Origin: Spirochaetales bacterium
Lineage (GTDB): Bacteria; Spirochaetota; Spirochaetia; DSM-27196; SLST01
Assembly: GCA_028284845.1 (NCBI GenBank)
Contig: JANQQY010000470.1
Span: forward strand, 1-12,586
Length of the DNA stretch: 12,586 bases
Reading direction: 5' to 3'
Shown here one piece after another: positions 1 through 7,685 of the stretch. A program made the translations under genes and the position numbers. Position 1 is the first letter of the stretch; every line of letters begins with the position of its first letter. The notes beneath the pieces are model-generated. The model did not search any database. It saw nothing but the letters and a program-made list of their open reading frames with translations, and had not been told where the DNA came from.

Positions 1-659
1 CCGAGGGAGAGTGGCAGCTCTCACCTCACGAAGAGAGCGAGCTTGCGCTCCGTCGCATTGTCCTTCGCCCGGACGGCTCACCCGAGGTCGAGTGCGTCCT
101 TGAGCCGAATATCGTAGCCGCGCAGGATCGCATGACGACCTTCGGCGCATGGTGGATTCCCGCCTTTGGAGAGCCCCATCTCCTGATTGGAATGGCGTAC
201 AGTTCTCCCGGGGAGGGTCCGCGAGGAGGATTTCGCCTCTATAACGAGCAGATGGAGATTGTCTCGGAGACAGTAGGCGTCGTAGAGGTCGACGAGGGGC
301 TTGCTCCGGATATCCTGATGATCGATGTCACCGGCCATGCCGCGCTCGAGGTTGTCGTCATGGGCAGTGCGGTCGCAGGCGGTCCTCCAATCGCCGTGCT
401 CGAACTCGTGCGAGGTTCGGGACTTCCCGCCTTTGGGTTTCATCTCTGCTCGGTGCGGGCGAATGGACCCGGGGTTGTCCAGCTGCAACGTCTCCTCGTG
501 GACGCGCGGTACTCCGTTGGGCCATCCGGGATCGACGGATGGTATGGCCCGGACACTCGAGCAGCAGTGATCCGGTTCCAGCGCGACCGCAACCTCGTTG
601 TGAGTGGGGTCGTCGGGCGTGAGGTCTGGAACGAACTTGTCGTTGAATCGCCGGAGTGA
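1..659 (+). CDS. Partial secreted-type protein with FG-GAP-like segment and C-terminal peptidoglycan-binding domain
   Basis: The frame is open from base 3 to the TGA at 657-659, so this is the C-terminal 218 codons of a longer gene that starts outside the window. An ATG at 132 exists, but the 43 in-frame codons before it look like ordinary protein (for example SELALRRIVLRPDGSPEVE), so it is probably not the true start. The segment around 306-365 (DILMIDVTGHAALEVVVMGS) resembles an FG-GAP/VCBS-type beta-propeller blade, although the usual calcium-binding DxDGDG loop is degenerate. From about 474 to 650 there is a peptidoglycan-binding domain of the PF01471 type: VQLQRLL, then GIDGWYGPDTRAAVIRFQ, then VSGVVGREVW. 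The family binds peptidoglycan, so an envelope location is inferred. The signal peptide would lie off the window. The next gene starts 6 bp after the stop, which suggests one transcript. The PG-binding call is firm, the propeller call is tentative, and the full-length function is unknown. Confidence 0.8.
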   Translation, partial: EGEWQLSPHEESELALRRIVLRPDGSPEVECVLEPNIVAAQDRMTTFGAWWIPAFGEPHLLIGMAYSSPGEGPRGGFRLYNEQMEIVSETVGVVEVDEGLAPDILMIDVTGHAALEVVVMGSAVAGGPPIAVLELVRGSGLPAFGFHLCSVRANGPGVVQLQRLLVDARYSVGPSGIDGWYGPDTRAAVIRFQRDRNLVVSGVVGREVWNELVVESPE

Positions 660-665
660 GGAGCG

Positions 666-1466
666 ATGATCCATCGAGTAAGCGTAGGTAGTGTTGATGT
701 CGTTGTGCTCAACGTCGGGGTTGCGGAGCGAACCGCTGAGCAGCTACACCAGATCTTTCCGAGCGTCCCTCTTGAAGAGATTCAGCTCCAGGTGCCTAAC
801 GTCACGCGGTGGTCGTTCAGTCCACTCTTGGTTCACGCCGACGATCACACGATTCTGGTAGACACGGGTTTTTCCATTGGCAGCGATGGTCCCATGGTAG
901 CAACGGCTGAGGCACTCGCCGAGGCCGGTGTCGACCCGGAAGAGGTAACCATCGTACTCATCACCCATGCGCACGGAGATCATATTGGCGGACTGCTACG
1001 TGACGAACGACCCGCCTTCCCAAACGCAGATCTCTACATCACAAACGTGGAACGCGACTCGGTCGTTCAAGAATCTGCGAACCGGGCACTGGCGGCGTAC
1101 GGCGAGCGCGTCATTGGTGTTGCGCCCTCTGCCGAAGTCGTGAGCGCTGGAGGCACAAGCATTCGATTGGTGCCTGCTCCGGGCCATACGCCGGGTCACA
1201 GCGCCGTGCGCATATCGTCCGACGGTGAGGAACTCACCGCGCTCGTTGATACGCTCCACAGCGAGATTCAGTTTGCGCACCCGGAATGGTCTCCCTCGTT
1301 TGATGCCGACTCGACGCTCTCCGTCGCGACACGACAGCGGCTTTTGGGGTGGGCTGCCGACAGTGGCGCGCGAGTGCACTTCTTTCATCTCGGCTTCCCC
1401 GGTCTTGGCCGTGTCGAACGGGCGGGCGATTCGTTTGCCTGGGTTCCCGAAGGAGCCGGTCGCTAG
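666..1466 (+). CDS. Metallo-beta-lactamase-fold hydrolase
   Basis: A 266-residue MBL-fold protein. The metal-binding signature THAHGDHIGG gives H101, H103, D105 and H106. The third-histidine motif PGHTPGHS lies at 172-179, the bridging aspartate is probably D195 (LVDTLH), and the last ligand is probably H241 in FFHLGFPGLG. The DTG strand at 66-68 is also typical. All ligands expected of a di-metal hydrolase are therefore present. The overall form (an N-terminal segment before the first strand, and FDADSTLS before the C-terminal helix) is that of the large group of MBL hydrolases related to AHL lactonases and similar proteins, but I cannot name the substrate. No signal peptide is visible, so it is probably cytoplasmic. 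The start is supported by GAGGAG at 658-663. It lies 6 bp behind the peptidoglycan-binding protein gene and is likely co-transcribed. Its TAG shares the CTAG at 1463-1466 with the opposing gene. Confidence 0.9.
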   Translation: MIHRVSVGSVDVVVLNVGVAERTAEQLHQIFPSVPLEEIQLQVPNVTRWSFSPLLVHADDHTILVDTGFSIGSDGPMVATAEALAEAGVDPEEVTIVLITHAHGDHIGGLLRDERPAFPNADLYITNVERDSVVQESANRALAAYGERVIGVAPSAEVVSAGGTSIRLVPAPGHTPGHSAVRISSDGEELTALVDTLHSEIQFAHPEWSPSFDADSTLSVATRQRLLGWAADSGARVHFFHLGFPGLGRVERAGDSFAWVPEGAGR

Positions 1467-3670
1467 AACCCCGGTAGCCTGATCCGGTTTCTGATCTCCT
1501 CGGCAGCCTCGGCCGCGGCTTCCTCAGCTCGGCGCTCGGCTTCCGCCTCCGCTTCTTCTGCGGCTTCGCGGGCGGCAGCTTCGGCCGCAGCGGCTGCCTC
1601 TGCCGCGGCTTCCTCCGCCTCCGCTCTCGCTGCATCCAGTGCCTCACGAGCCTCGGCCTCGAGTGCCGTCCGAATCTCATCCGTGGCATTGGGGGCACGA
1701 GCCTGCAGCGCCGCTGCCGCCGCCTCGCGATCACGCGCGAGTAGAAGAAGATCTTCCACCGCGCCTTCGGTATCAACAACCCCGGCAATTGCCTCGTTCA
1801 GACGATCAAGCTCGGGTCCAAGAAGCGCCTCGAGCTCCGCTTGGACTTCGGCTTCAAAGGTTGCCAGCGTCGCGTCAATTCGGTCCTGTACGAGATCACC
1901 GATTCCCTCATCGAGGTTGGTCCGCCCGTCGCGAAGAGTGAGCGATCCGTCATCGAGGCGAAAGAGGAACTCTGCCGTGAGGATCGGCGTTTGCTCAAAG
2001 AGTTCCTGGATCAAGCCGCCGATGGAAAGCTCGTCGACCTCTCCGGTAACCGACATCTGACGAGTCTGCAGGTCTATCGATCCGTCAAGCCCCTCATCGA
2101 GCGAACCGCGCAGACCGAGCGCCATGTCCGCTCTGGCGGTAAACGACTCGAGGCCCACCGCATCGAGCCCGTTGTCGAGCGCGAGTGGCGATCCGGCGAC
2201 AGAGAGCTCGAGTGCGAGCGGTTCGGCGGCATCTGTTCGCCCGTCGATGACGGCTTCGATCCGTTCGAGCGCGGTATCGCTCATGTACTCAACCTCGGTT
2301 GGGAGGCCCGTTCGATCGGGTTCACTCGAGAGCCCTCGGATCGATAGCTGTTGCTCGACTCTGCCGTCGACACTCAAGAGGGCATTGCGGAGCTCGAATC
2401 GGGCTGGAACCGGAGTGCCAAAGCCGATGAGATCACCGCTGCGACGTGCCCGTTGCGGTCGATCGTCGGCCTGCTCACGAAGTCGTAGTGCCACACCGTA
2501 CGCGGTGAGGATTCGGTCGTACCACTCGCCCAGCCGAGCGCGGAGGAAGGGCTCGATCAGCCCAACCAGGAAATCGGTTCCCTGGGTTCGAACGTCCGGG
2601 ATGGCGTCTCGGACGCGCTGGTAGTCGGACTGCAAGAGGTCGGGGACCTCGGACGCTGCGGCGAGAATAGCCCGGGCTTCGCCTGTCGCTGCGTCATACG
2701 CTTCCTCTACGCGTTCGACGTAGGCTTCGGTCGCGCCAAAGAGCTCCTGGGACGATTCCACGAGTTCGAGGGCGGTCTCTACGTCACGGATGGAACTAAA
2801 ATCGGTTGCGGCAAGAGCGGTAACCTCGGCGGCCGTGTCGAGGCCCGCATTGAGGAGCGACTGCGCCTCACCGCTCCAGCTCTCCACGTAGCCGCTACCG
2901 GAGGCGTAGACCGACTCCACGGCGGCGTAGGTCTCGAACTGATCGGAATACTCGGCGACGAATGCCTCCGCGTCGAGCGTCTCCGGGAGCCCGAGTGAGG
3001 CGAACGAGATCGCGTCGTCCTCGATGATGCCGCCGAGCCCGCGATTCGCGCCACCGGATTGCGCCTCCACGCCGTCGCCATCTGATTCGGAGCTGGCCGA
3101 AGGTAGTGCGCCGGAGCTCTCGCGGGCCGTCCCGAACGAGATACCGTCGGCACGCAACTCTCGGACCACAACCCGTCCGTTGACGAGCTGCCAGGTGTCG
3201 AGATCGACACGACCCGCAGCCATTGAGAAGAGGTTCGTCATTGGTCGCGCGGCATCGGCCACCTCAAGGCCGCCAAAGGCAATCTCACCGGCAATCGGTC
3301 GGAAGCGAACGTCGACCAGATCCGATTGTGCTCCAAAGACCGATTCGAGGAGCCGTTCGGCTCCGCGTTCAACCAGCCGGTCCCGAAAAACCAGATTGAA
3401 CACAAGAACAGCGACCACGACTACGCCGAGTATGAGCACCTTGCCCATCGCGAATGCGCCGCGATTCTTCCTCGCCTCCTTGACGATCTTCTTGAGGCGT
3501 TTTGCCTCGTCTCGCTCGAGCTCGCGGCTGAGGGAGTAGGTACCCTCATCGGTCTGAGCGGTTATCTCGTCCAGGAATGCTCGGTCGGGTTCCAGATAGA
3601 TTCTGTTCTGGATTTTGCGCTCATATCTCTTCGCTCGAACCGGTTTCTGAAAGGGTCGTGGTGTCTTCAT
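1463..3670 (-). CDS. TIGR03545-like envelope protein, single-pass with Ala/Glu-rich C-terminal tail
   Basis: I assign this 735-residue protein to the TIGR03545 family from its overall pattern and its TIGR03546-like partner upstream. The family is of unknown function, patchily distributed, and restricted to bacteria with an outer membrane. Residues 1-70 are charged and Lys/Arg-rich. One membrane helix follows at about 76-95 (GKVLILGVVVVAVLVFNLVF). After it comes an AsmA/DUF748-like stretch with FRPIAGEIAFGGLEV and repeated beta-type segments, which probably lies in the periplasm. The middle (about 230-400) is rich in predicted helix, and the last 65 or so residues are an Ala/Glu/Arg helix or coiled coil ending in RLPGF. 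I chose the ATG at 3670 rather than the one at 3736: it has a GAGGCG ribosome site just upstream, and the longer form would overlap the previous gene by 59 bases. With the chosen start, the gene begins 7 bases after the stop of the TIGR03546-like gene. A role in envelope maintenance or lipid handling is only a guess from AsmA-like features. Confidence 0.8.
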   Translation of the reverse strand: MKTPRPFQKPVRAKRYERKIQNRIYLEPDRAFLDEITAQTDEGTYSLSRELERDEAKRLKKIVKEARKNRGAFAMGKVLILGVVVVAVLVFNLVFRDRLVERGAERLLESVFGAQSDLVDVRFRPIAGEIAFGGLEVADAARPMTNLFSMAAGRVDLDTWQLVNGRVVVRELRADGISFGTARESSGALPSASSESDGDGVEAQSGGANRGLGGIIEDDAISFASLGLPETLDAEAFVAEYSDQFETYAAVESVYASGSGYVESWSGEAQSLLNAGLDTAAEVTALAATDFSSIRDVETALELVESSQELFGATEAYVERVEEAYDAATGEARAILAAASEVPDLLQSDYQRVRDAIPDVRTQGTDFLVGLIEPFLRARLGEWYDRILTAYGVALRLREQADDRPQRARRSGDLIGFGTPVPARFELRNALLSVDGRVEQQLSIRGLSSEPDRTGLPTEVEYMSDTALERIEAVIDGRTDAAEPLALELSVAGSPLALDNGLDAVGLESFTARADMALGLRGSLDEGLDGSIDLQTRQMSVTGEVDELSIGGLIQELFEQTPILTAEFLFRLDDGSLTLRDGRTNLDEGIGDLVQDRIDATLATFEAEVQAELEALLGPELDRLNEAIAGVVDTEGAVEDLLLLARDREAAAAALQARAPNATDEIRTALEAEAREALDAARAEAEEAAAEAAAAAEAAAREAAEEAEAEAERRAEEAAAEAAEEIRNRIRLPGF

Positions 3671-3677
3671 CGCCGCC

Positions 3678-4214
3678 TCACGCCGCAGGCCAGACTCTGC
3701 GAACACCCTGGAGTGCGGAGGCGACCTTCTGTGCAAACGGAGTGGCCATAAACGCCTTCACCAGCTTGCTGTTCGCAATTCGTGCGTGGATGTGTTTTCG
3801 GTAGAGCCGCACAAGCATGGCCGCAAGGAGGGTAATCGGTACAAAAAGGATCGCGCCGCCAACCAGCGTTCCCATTACGAGTGTGTCGTTGAAGCGAGTC
3901 CAGGGAACGATGGGCATTGCTGCAAACCGTGTGAACAGATCGGTGAGAGCGGGGGAACGAAGGATCGCCTCTCCCAGTCGCATTGCAAGGGGATCCAGCG
4001 CAGAGATAAAGATTGAGAAGCCGAGTGAGGAGACGATCGCCATTCCCAGGTTCACCTTCACCAGGACAACAACCAGAACGAGAAGTGCGAACAAGAGGTT
4101 GGTTGCCGGTACACATGCGATCCAGAACCCGAATGCCACCGCAGCGCCCACTTCCGCCGCGCGCTTGTTTGAATTCAACAATGCGATGAGCTTCGCCACC
4201 AATCGGATGATCAT
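3678..4214 (-). CDS. TIGR03546-like small integral membrane protein
   Basis: A 178-residue, strongly hydrophobic protein with about four membrane segments: roughly residues 21-40, 41-58, 60-76 and 113-136. They are separated by a loop containing SALDPLAMRLGEAILRSPALT and FAAMPIVPWTRFNDTLVMG. The C-terminus is basic and cytoplasmic-looking (RLYRKHIHARIANSK). The layout and the NSN motif near the N-terminus match TIGR03546, a family known mainly as the first member of a two-gene pair with TIGR03545, which is the arrangement here. It is also reminiscent of DUF2062 proteins. The start overlaps the stop of the methyltransferase gene as ATGA (4211-4214), and a GGAGG sits 6 bases upstream of the ATG inside that gene, so translational coupling is likely. 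Biochemical function is unknown. Close pairing with the next gene suggests that the two products form one inner-membrane complex. Confidence 0.8.
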   Translation of the reverse strand: MIIRLVAKLIALLNSNKRAAEVGAAVAFGFWIACVPATNLLFALLVLVVVLVKVNLGMAIVSSLGFSIFISALDPLAMRLGEAILRSPALTDLFTRFAAMPIVPWTRFNDTLVMGTLVGGAILFVPITLLAAMLVRLYRKHIHARIANSKLVKAFMATPFAQKVASALQGVRRVWPAA

Positions 4215-5383
4215 TCGCTGCCTCCACCATAGATATCCAGCTCGTAGAGGCGAGCGTCCAGCCCTCCGTGCCAGATCTGCTTCCGAGAGGTGGGCCTGAG
4301 CCCGATTCGCTTCGCTGCCTCCCGGTTTGCAGAGAGAAGAAAGGCGCGCCAGCCAACGTAGCTCGACTTCAACCGGCTCCCAAGCGAGCGGTAGAAGTGC
4401 TCCGCTTCTGTGATCTCCAGGCGCTCGCCGTAGGGAGGATTACCGATGAGGACTCCCGTCTGTTCCGGCGCGTTCGCCTCAAAGAAGTCAGCCGTCTCAA
4501 AGCTGATCTCCTCCTCGACTCCCGCGCGCGACGCATTTGCCCGCGCGATTCGGACCATTTCGCGGTCGATGTCGCGGGCGATGATCCGGGCCGATCCTTC
4601 GGCTCGAGGTTGGCTCTGGTCGCGTAACGATTGCGAGCCGATCTTCTTGGTGTCCAGCCACTCCCAGTTCTCGAACGCGTACCGTCTGCCGAGTTCCCAT
4701 GGCTTCCTGTTGCGAGCCAGAAGTGCCGCCTCAATCGCAATGGTACCGGAGCCGCAGAACGGATCGAGGAAGACGCCGGTTCCGTCCCAGCCACTTGCCA
4801 AGACAAGTGCAGCGGCGACCGTCTCCCGCATGGGTGCGGTCCCGGCCTCCCTACGATAGCCGCGCTCATGCAGGGGGCGCCCGGAACTGTCGAGCGATAC
4901 GGTGGCTGTCCCGTTCTCCACGTGGACCGCAACCGGTACGTCCGGACTCTTTCGGTCGACGTTGGATCGTGGTCCGCTACGACGCTGCGCATCAACGATC
5001 GCATCCTTCGTCTTGAGCGCCACGGCACGGTAGTCCGAGAGGTTGCGATCGCGACAGGTTGCGTTCACGGCGAGCGTGAGGTGTGGAGGAATCCACCGAT
5101 CCCAGGGGAGGCGAGCGACAAGGCGATAGAGTTGGTCGTAGGTCGAGACATGCCCTTTCCCAACGCGGACGAGGACCCGGCTCGCGGTGCGAAGTTCACG
5201 GTTCGCACGGATCGTCTCGGCGGCACGGCCCTGGAACTCAACGATTCCCTTGCCAACAGAAGGTGAGACCTCAAAGAGCCGCTCTATCTCCGCCGCGAGA
5301 AACTCTTCTGCACCGCCCCCACATGTCGCGAGTAGTACTCCGTCGCCTGGCCACATCCGTTCCTCCGTCGCCCATTCTGTCAT
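4211..5383 (-). CDS. RlmL/YpsC-type 23S rRNA guanine-N2 methyltransferase (THUMP domain)
   Basis: A 390-residue protein of the COG0116 family, which transfers methyl from SAM to N2 of a guanosine in 23S rRNA. The N-terminal GGAEEFLAAEIERL and the following 110 or so residues form the ferredoxin-like/THUMP RNA-binding region. The stretch GRPLHERGYRREAGTAPMRE is the conserved linker to the Rossmann methyltransferase domain. SAM-binding motif I is FLDPFCGSGT (205-214) and the catalytic motif is NPPYGERL (315-322). Length matches Bacillus YpsC and the N-terminal half of E. coli RlmL, so the second (RlmK) domain is absent. The ATG at 5383 (MTEWATEERM) gives the usual family length, but no strong ribosome site is visible. 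ATGs at 5410 and 5356 are alternatives. It is the first gene of a leftward operon with the TIGR03546/TIGR03545 pair and diverges from the MFS gene. The exact target base is not determinable. Confidence 0.9.
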   Translation of the reverse strand: MTEWATEERMWPGDGVLLATCGGGAEEFLAAEIERLFEVSPSVGKGIVEFQGRAAETIRANRELRTASRVLVRVGKGHVSTYDQLYRLVARLPWDRWIPPHLTLAVNATCRDRNLSDYRAVALKTKDAIVDAQRRSGPRSNVDRKSPDVPVAVHVENGTATVSLDSSGRPLHERGYRREAGTAPMRETVAAALVLASGWDGTGVFLDPFCGSGTIAIEAALLARNRKPWELGRRYAFENWEWLDTKKIGSQSLRDQSQPRAEGSARIIARDIDREMVRIARANASRAGVEEEISFETADFFEANAPEQTGVLIGNPPYGERLEITEAEHFYRSLGSRLKSSYVGWRAFLLSANREAAKRIGLRPTSRKQIWHGGLDARLYELDIYGGGSE

Positions 5384-5461
5384 AGCGGTCGCCGTTGTGC
5401 GATGGATCATCTTGCATCGACGTGCGCCTTCTGCGAGCATCGGGGCGTGACGCAAGGCAGA

Positions 5462-6706
5462 ATGCGAGACGACTCGCAGCACAATTTTTGGATCCTCACG
5501 GCCGACGGCATGCTCTTTTTCTTCGGGATGATCTTTATCTCATTCGAGTCCGTCCTGCCGGTTTTCCTTGTGCGCCTGGGAGCTCCCCGGATCGTGATCA
5601 GCCTGATCCCTGTCGCGATCGTTCTTGGCGTCAACCTCCCATCCATCGTCGCTGCCGGATTGGTCGAACGCCGTCGTGAGAAGCGGCGCTACATCCTTGG
5701 TGTCGCAGCTTGGCAACGGATTCCATGGGTCATGGTCGCATTGCTCATCCCGCTCTTGGCACCCACTCGACCCGGATGGCTAATCGCGGCGGTCCTGCTG
5801 GCGGTGCTCGCGGCGACGGCCGCAGGCGGTTTTGTGATTCCAGCCTTCTTTCATCTTGTGAGCGCCACCATCCCTGTAGAGCGGCGGGGTTCGCTCTTCG
5901 CCCTGCGCTCGATCTTCAGCTATCTCTTTGGTGTTGGAGGCGGGCTGCTCGTGCGGCTCATCCTTGGAAACGTGTCGTTTCCAAGCAACTACATGCTCCT
6001 CTATCTCATAGCGAGTGCGATTCTCTTCATGGGACTCGTGGTATTCTCCTTCATTCGGGAACCACCCGGGGAAGCGATTGAGCGACCGCTGCGCCCGGCT
6101 GAACGCATCAAAAAAGTAAGTGCCTCCAGCGGAAGCTACCGCGCCTACCTCGCGGCGCGCGCCTGTCTCATCATCGCATTCGCCACGACGTCATTTTTCC
6201 CGGTCTACCTGGTGGAACGCTTCTCGCTGCCCGACAGCGTCTCAGGGACCTTTGCAATCATCACTGCCGCAACGTTTATTCTGATCAATCCCATCTTTGG
6301 CAGACTGGGAAACAGGGTGGGGTACAAGCCGGTCTTTGTGGTCGCCTTCGCGGCTCTGGTCGCAGCGGGCGTGATTGGTCTCGCGGAGGCACCTCAGTTT
6401 CTCGCTTACGGGTTGATCGCTATGACCGCAATTGCGCAGAGCGTCAATTTGCTCGCCTGGAACATGACCATGGAGTTTGCTCCACAGGGCGAGGTTGCGA
6501 GTTATGTGGGCGTGACCGGCTTTTATGTGGGGCTCATTGGACCCGTGAGCATTGTAAGCGGGCTTGTTGTCCAATGGCTCGGGTTCAACGGTCTGTTCGC
6601 CCTCTCAGCCCTCTCGGGAGCCGCCGGCCTCCTTATCATGGTCATAGGAGTCGAGGAGCCCCGCGTCATGCAAAGGAGGCTCAATCAACCGGATATTCCT
6701 ATCTGA
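5462..6706 (+). CDS. Major facilitator superfamily transporter
   Basis: A 414-residue inner-membrane protein with about 12 hydrophobic segments in two halves, separated by a charged loop at about 199-228 (REPPGEAIERPLRPAERIKK). MFS motif A is visible in the second half as GRLGNRVGYKP (280-290), and a weaker counterpart in the first half is LVERRREKRRY (68-78). The substrate cannot be read from the sequence. It may be a sugar, a drug or a metabolite. The frame is open back to an ATG at 5402, but the ATG at 5462 is preferred: AAGG lies 4 bases upstream of it, and the residues before it (MDHLASTCAFCEHRG) are not MFS-like. It diverges from the methyltransferase with a 78-bp gap and ends 4 bp before the stop codon of the opposing aldo/keto reductase, with no room for a terminator. 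A perfect hairpin lies inside the gene at 5963-5985. Confidence 0.88.
   Translation: MRDDSQHNFWILTADGMLFFFGMIFISFESVLPVFLVRLGAPRIVISLIPVAIVLGVNLPSIVAAGLVERRREKRRYILGVAAWQRIPWVMVALLIPLLAPTRPGWLIAAVLLAVLAATAAGGFVIPAFFHLVSATIPVERRGSLFALRSIFSYLFGVGGGLLVRLILGNVSFPSNYMLLYLIASAILFMGLVVFSFIREPPGEAIERPLRPAERIKKVSASSGSYRAYLAARACLIIAFATTSFFPVYLVERFSLPDSVSGTFAIITAATFILINPIFGRLGNRVGYKPVFVVAFAALVAAGVIGLAEAPQFLAYGLIAMTAIAQSVNLLAWNMTMEFAPQGEVASYVGVTGFYVGLIGPVSIVSGLVVQWLGFNGLFALSALSGAAGLLIMVIGVEEPRVMQRRLNQPDIPI
5963..5985. repeat. Perfect inverted repeat (10-3-10) inside the MFS gene
   Basis: Arms CTTGGAAACG (5963-5972) and CGTTTCCAAG (5976-5985) pair perfectly around the 3-base loop TGT. It lies within the codons for about residues 168-175, in the loop NVSFPSN between two membrane segments. 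It has the same geometry as the two intergenic hairpins at 10588-10634 but a different sequence. Whether it acts in RNA is unknown. Confidence 0.6.
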
Positions 6707-6710
6707 CCCT

Positions 6711-7685
6711 CTACTGAAGCAACTCGGCGATCTGGCCCATCTGCGCAGGGCTGAGCGGTCCGTGCTGAAGGACTCCCGCGTTCTCGGTCACCTGGGCTAC
6801 CGTTCGGAATCCCGGGATGGGGAAGGTAGTCTCGCTTCGCCCGAGCAGCCATCCAAGCGCACCCTGTGCGAGGGATCGTCCATCGGCTGTGAGGATCTCC
6901 CGGACTGAATCAAGGCGCTGCATAAACTCGGCACTCGGTCGACCGTCTGTGAAGTACTTCATCCATCCGGGCGCCTTTGGTCCGCGCACGTCGTTCTCAG
7001 GGAGCACAGATTCTCGAGTGTACTTGCCGGAGAGCAGGCCCATCGCCAGAGGACCACGGTTGAGCCCGGCAAGCGAGAGTTCCTCGCAGGTAGCGATCAT
7101 GCCTGCGTTGTCGTTGAGCACGTTGAGTTGGAACTGCACAGCGCTGCAATGGGGACCTGCGGCAAAGGCACGGGCTCGGGCCGGATCATCGGTGCTCCAT
7201 CCGTAGGCTCTGATCTTTCCAGCGTCCACCAGCGATTCGAGCGTTGCCACCACCTCGTCCGCGGACTCAATGGGATAGCCGCCGGCGTGAAACTGGTAGA
7301 GATCGATGTAGTCGGTGCCAAGCCTGTGAAGCGAGGCCTCACACGCTCTGCGGATGTAGTCGGCCTCAGCGCTCGACCCTTCGACCTGCTTTGTTGCCTC
7401 ATCAAACTGATTCGAGAATTTTGTTGCGATAATGACTCGGCTTCGGTCACTCCCAAGGGCGCCGCCCAGGACTCGTTCGCTGTGTCCGGCACCATAGACA
7501 TCCGCAGTGTCAAAGAGGGTGACCCCCAGGTCGAGCGCCGCCCGGATAGCTTCGGATGACTCGGTGTCGTCGACCTCTCCCCAACCGATCGGCACCTCGC
7601 CTCTGAACGCGACTCCGCCAATGGCCCAGCACCCCATGCCAATGGCGCTTGCCTCCATGCCTGATCGGCCCATCGTACGCTTCAT
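6711..7685 (-). CDS. Aldo/keto reductase
   Basis: A 324-residue protein of the aldo/keto reductase superfamily, an NAD(P)H-dependent oxidoreductase with a TIM-barrel fold that reduces aldehydes or ketones. All four catalytic residues are seen: D59 and Y64 in LFDTADVYG, K89 in IIATKF, and H133 in DLYQFHAGG. The cofactor-binding C-terminal part includes GALGWLLGRSETTFPIPGFRTVAQVTEN, typical of the YhdN/IolS-like (AKR11-type) subgroup that starts with MGRSGMEASAIGMGCWAIGG. Cytoplasmic. The start has a clear GGAG 7 bases upstream and overlaps the stop of the GNAT-like gene by four bases (ATGA at 7682-7685), which points to a two-gene operon with coupled translation. The gene ends 4 bp from the MFS stop. 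The physiological substrate is not evident. The mannonate dehydratase nearby makes a sugar substrate plausible, but only as inference. Confidence 0.92.
   Translation of the reverse strand: MKRTMGRSGMEASAIGMGCWAIGGVAFRGEVPIGWGEVDDTESSEAIRAALDLGVTLFDTADVYGAGHSERVLGGALGSDRSRVIIATKFSNQFDEATKQVEGSSAEADYIRRACEASLHRLGTDYIDLYQFHAGGYPIESADEVVATLESLVDAGKIRAYGWSTDDPARARAFAAGPHCSAVQFQLNVLNDNAGMIATCEELSLAGLNRGPLAMGLLSGKYTRESVLPENDVRGPKAPGWMKYFTDGRPSAEFMQRLDSVREILTADGRSLAQGALGWLLGRSETTFPIPGFRTVAQVTENAGVLQHGPLSPAQMGQIAELLQ

Noticed and set aside
1490..1640. Repetitive GCC/GCT/TCC-rich DNA that looks like a tandem repeat
   Set aside because: It is explained by the Ala/Glu-rich coding tail of the TIGR03545-like protein. 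Units are irregular, with no constant period.
1841..2347. Long plus-strand open frame opposite the TIGR03545-like gene
   Set aside because: It is a shadow of a GC-rich coding strand, with no ribosome site and no family features.
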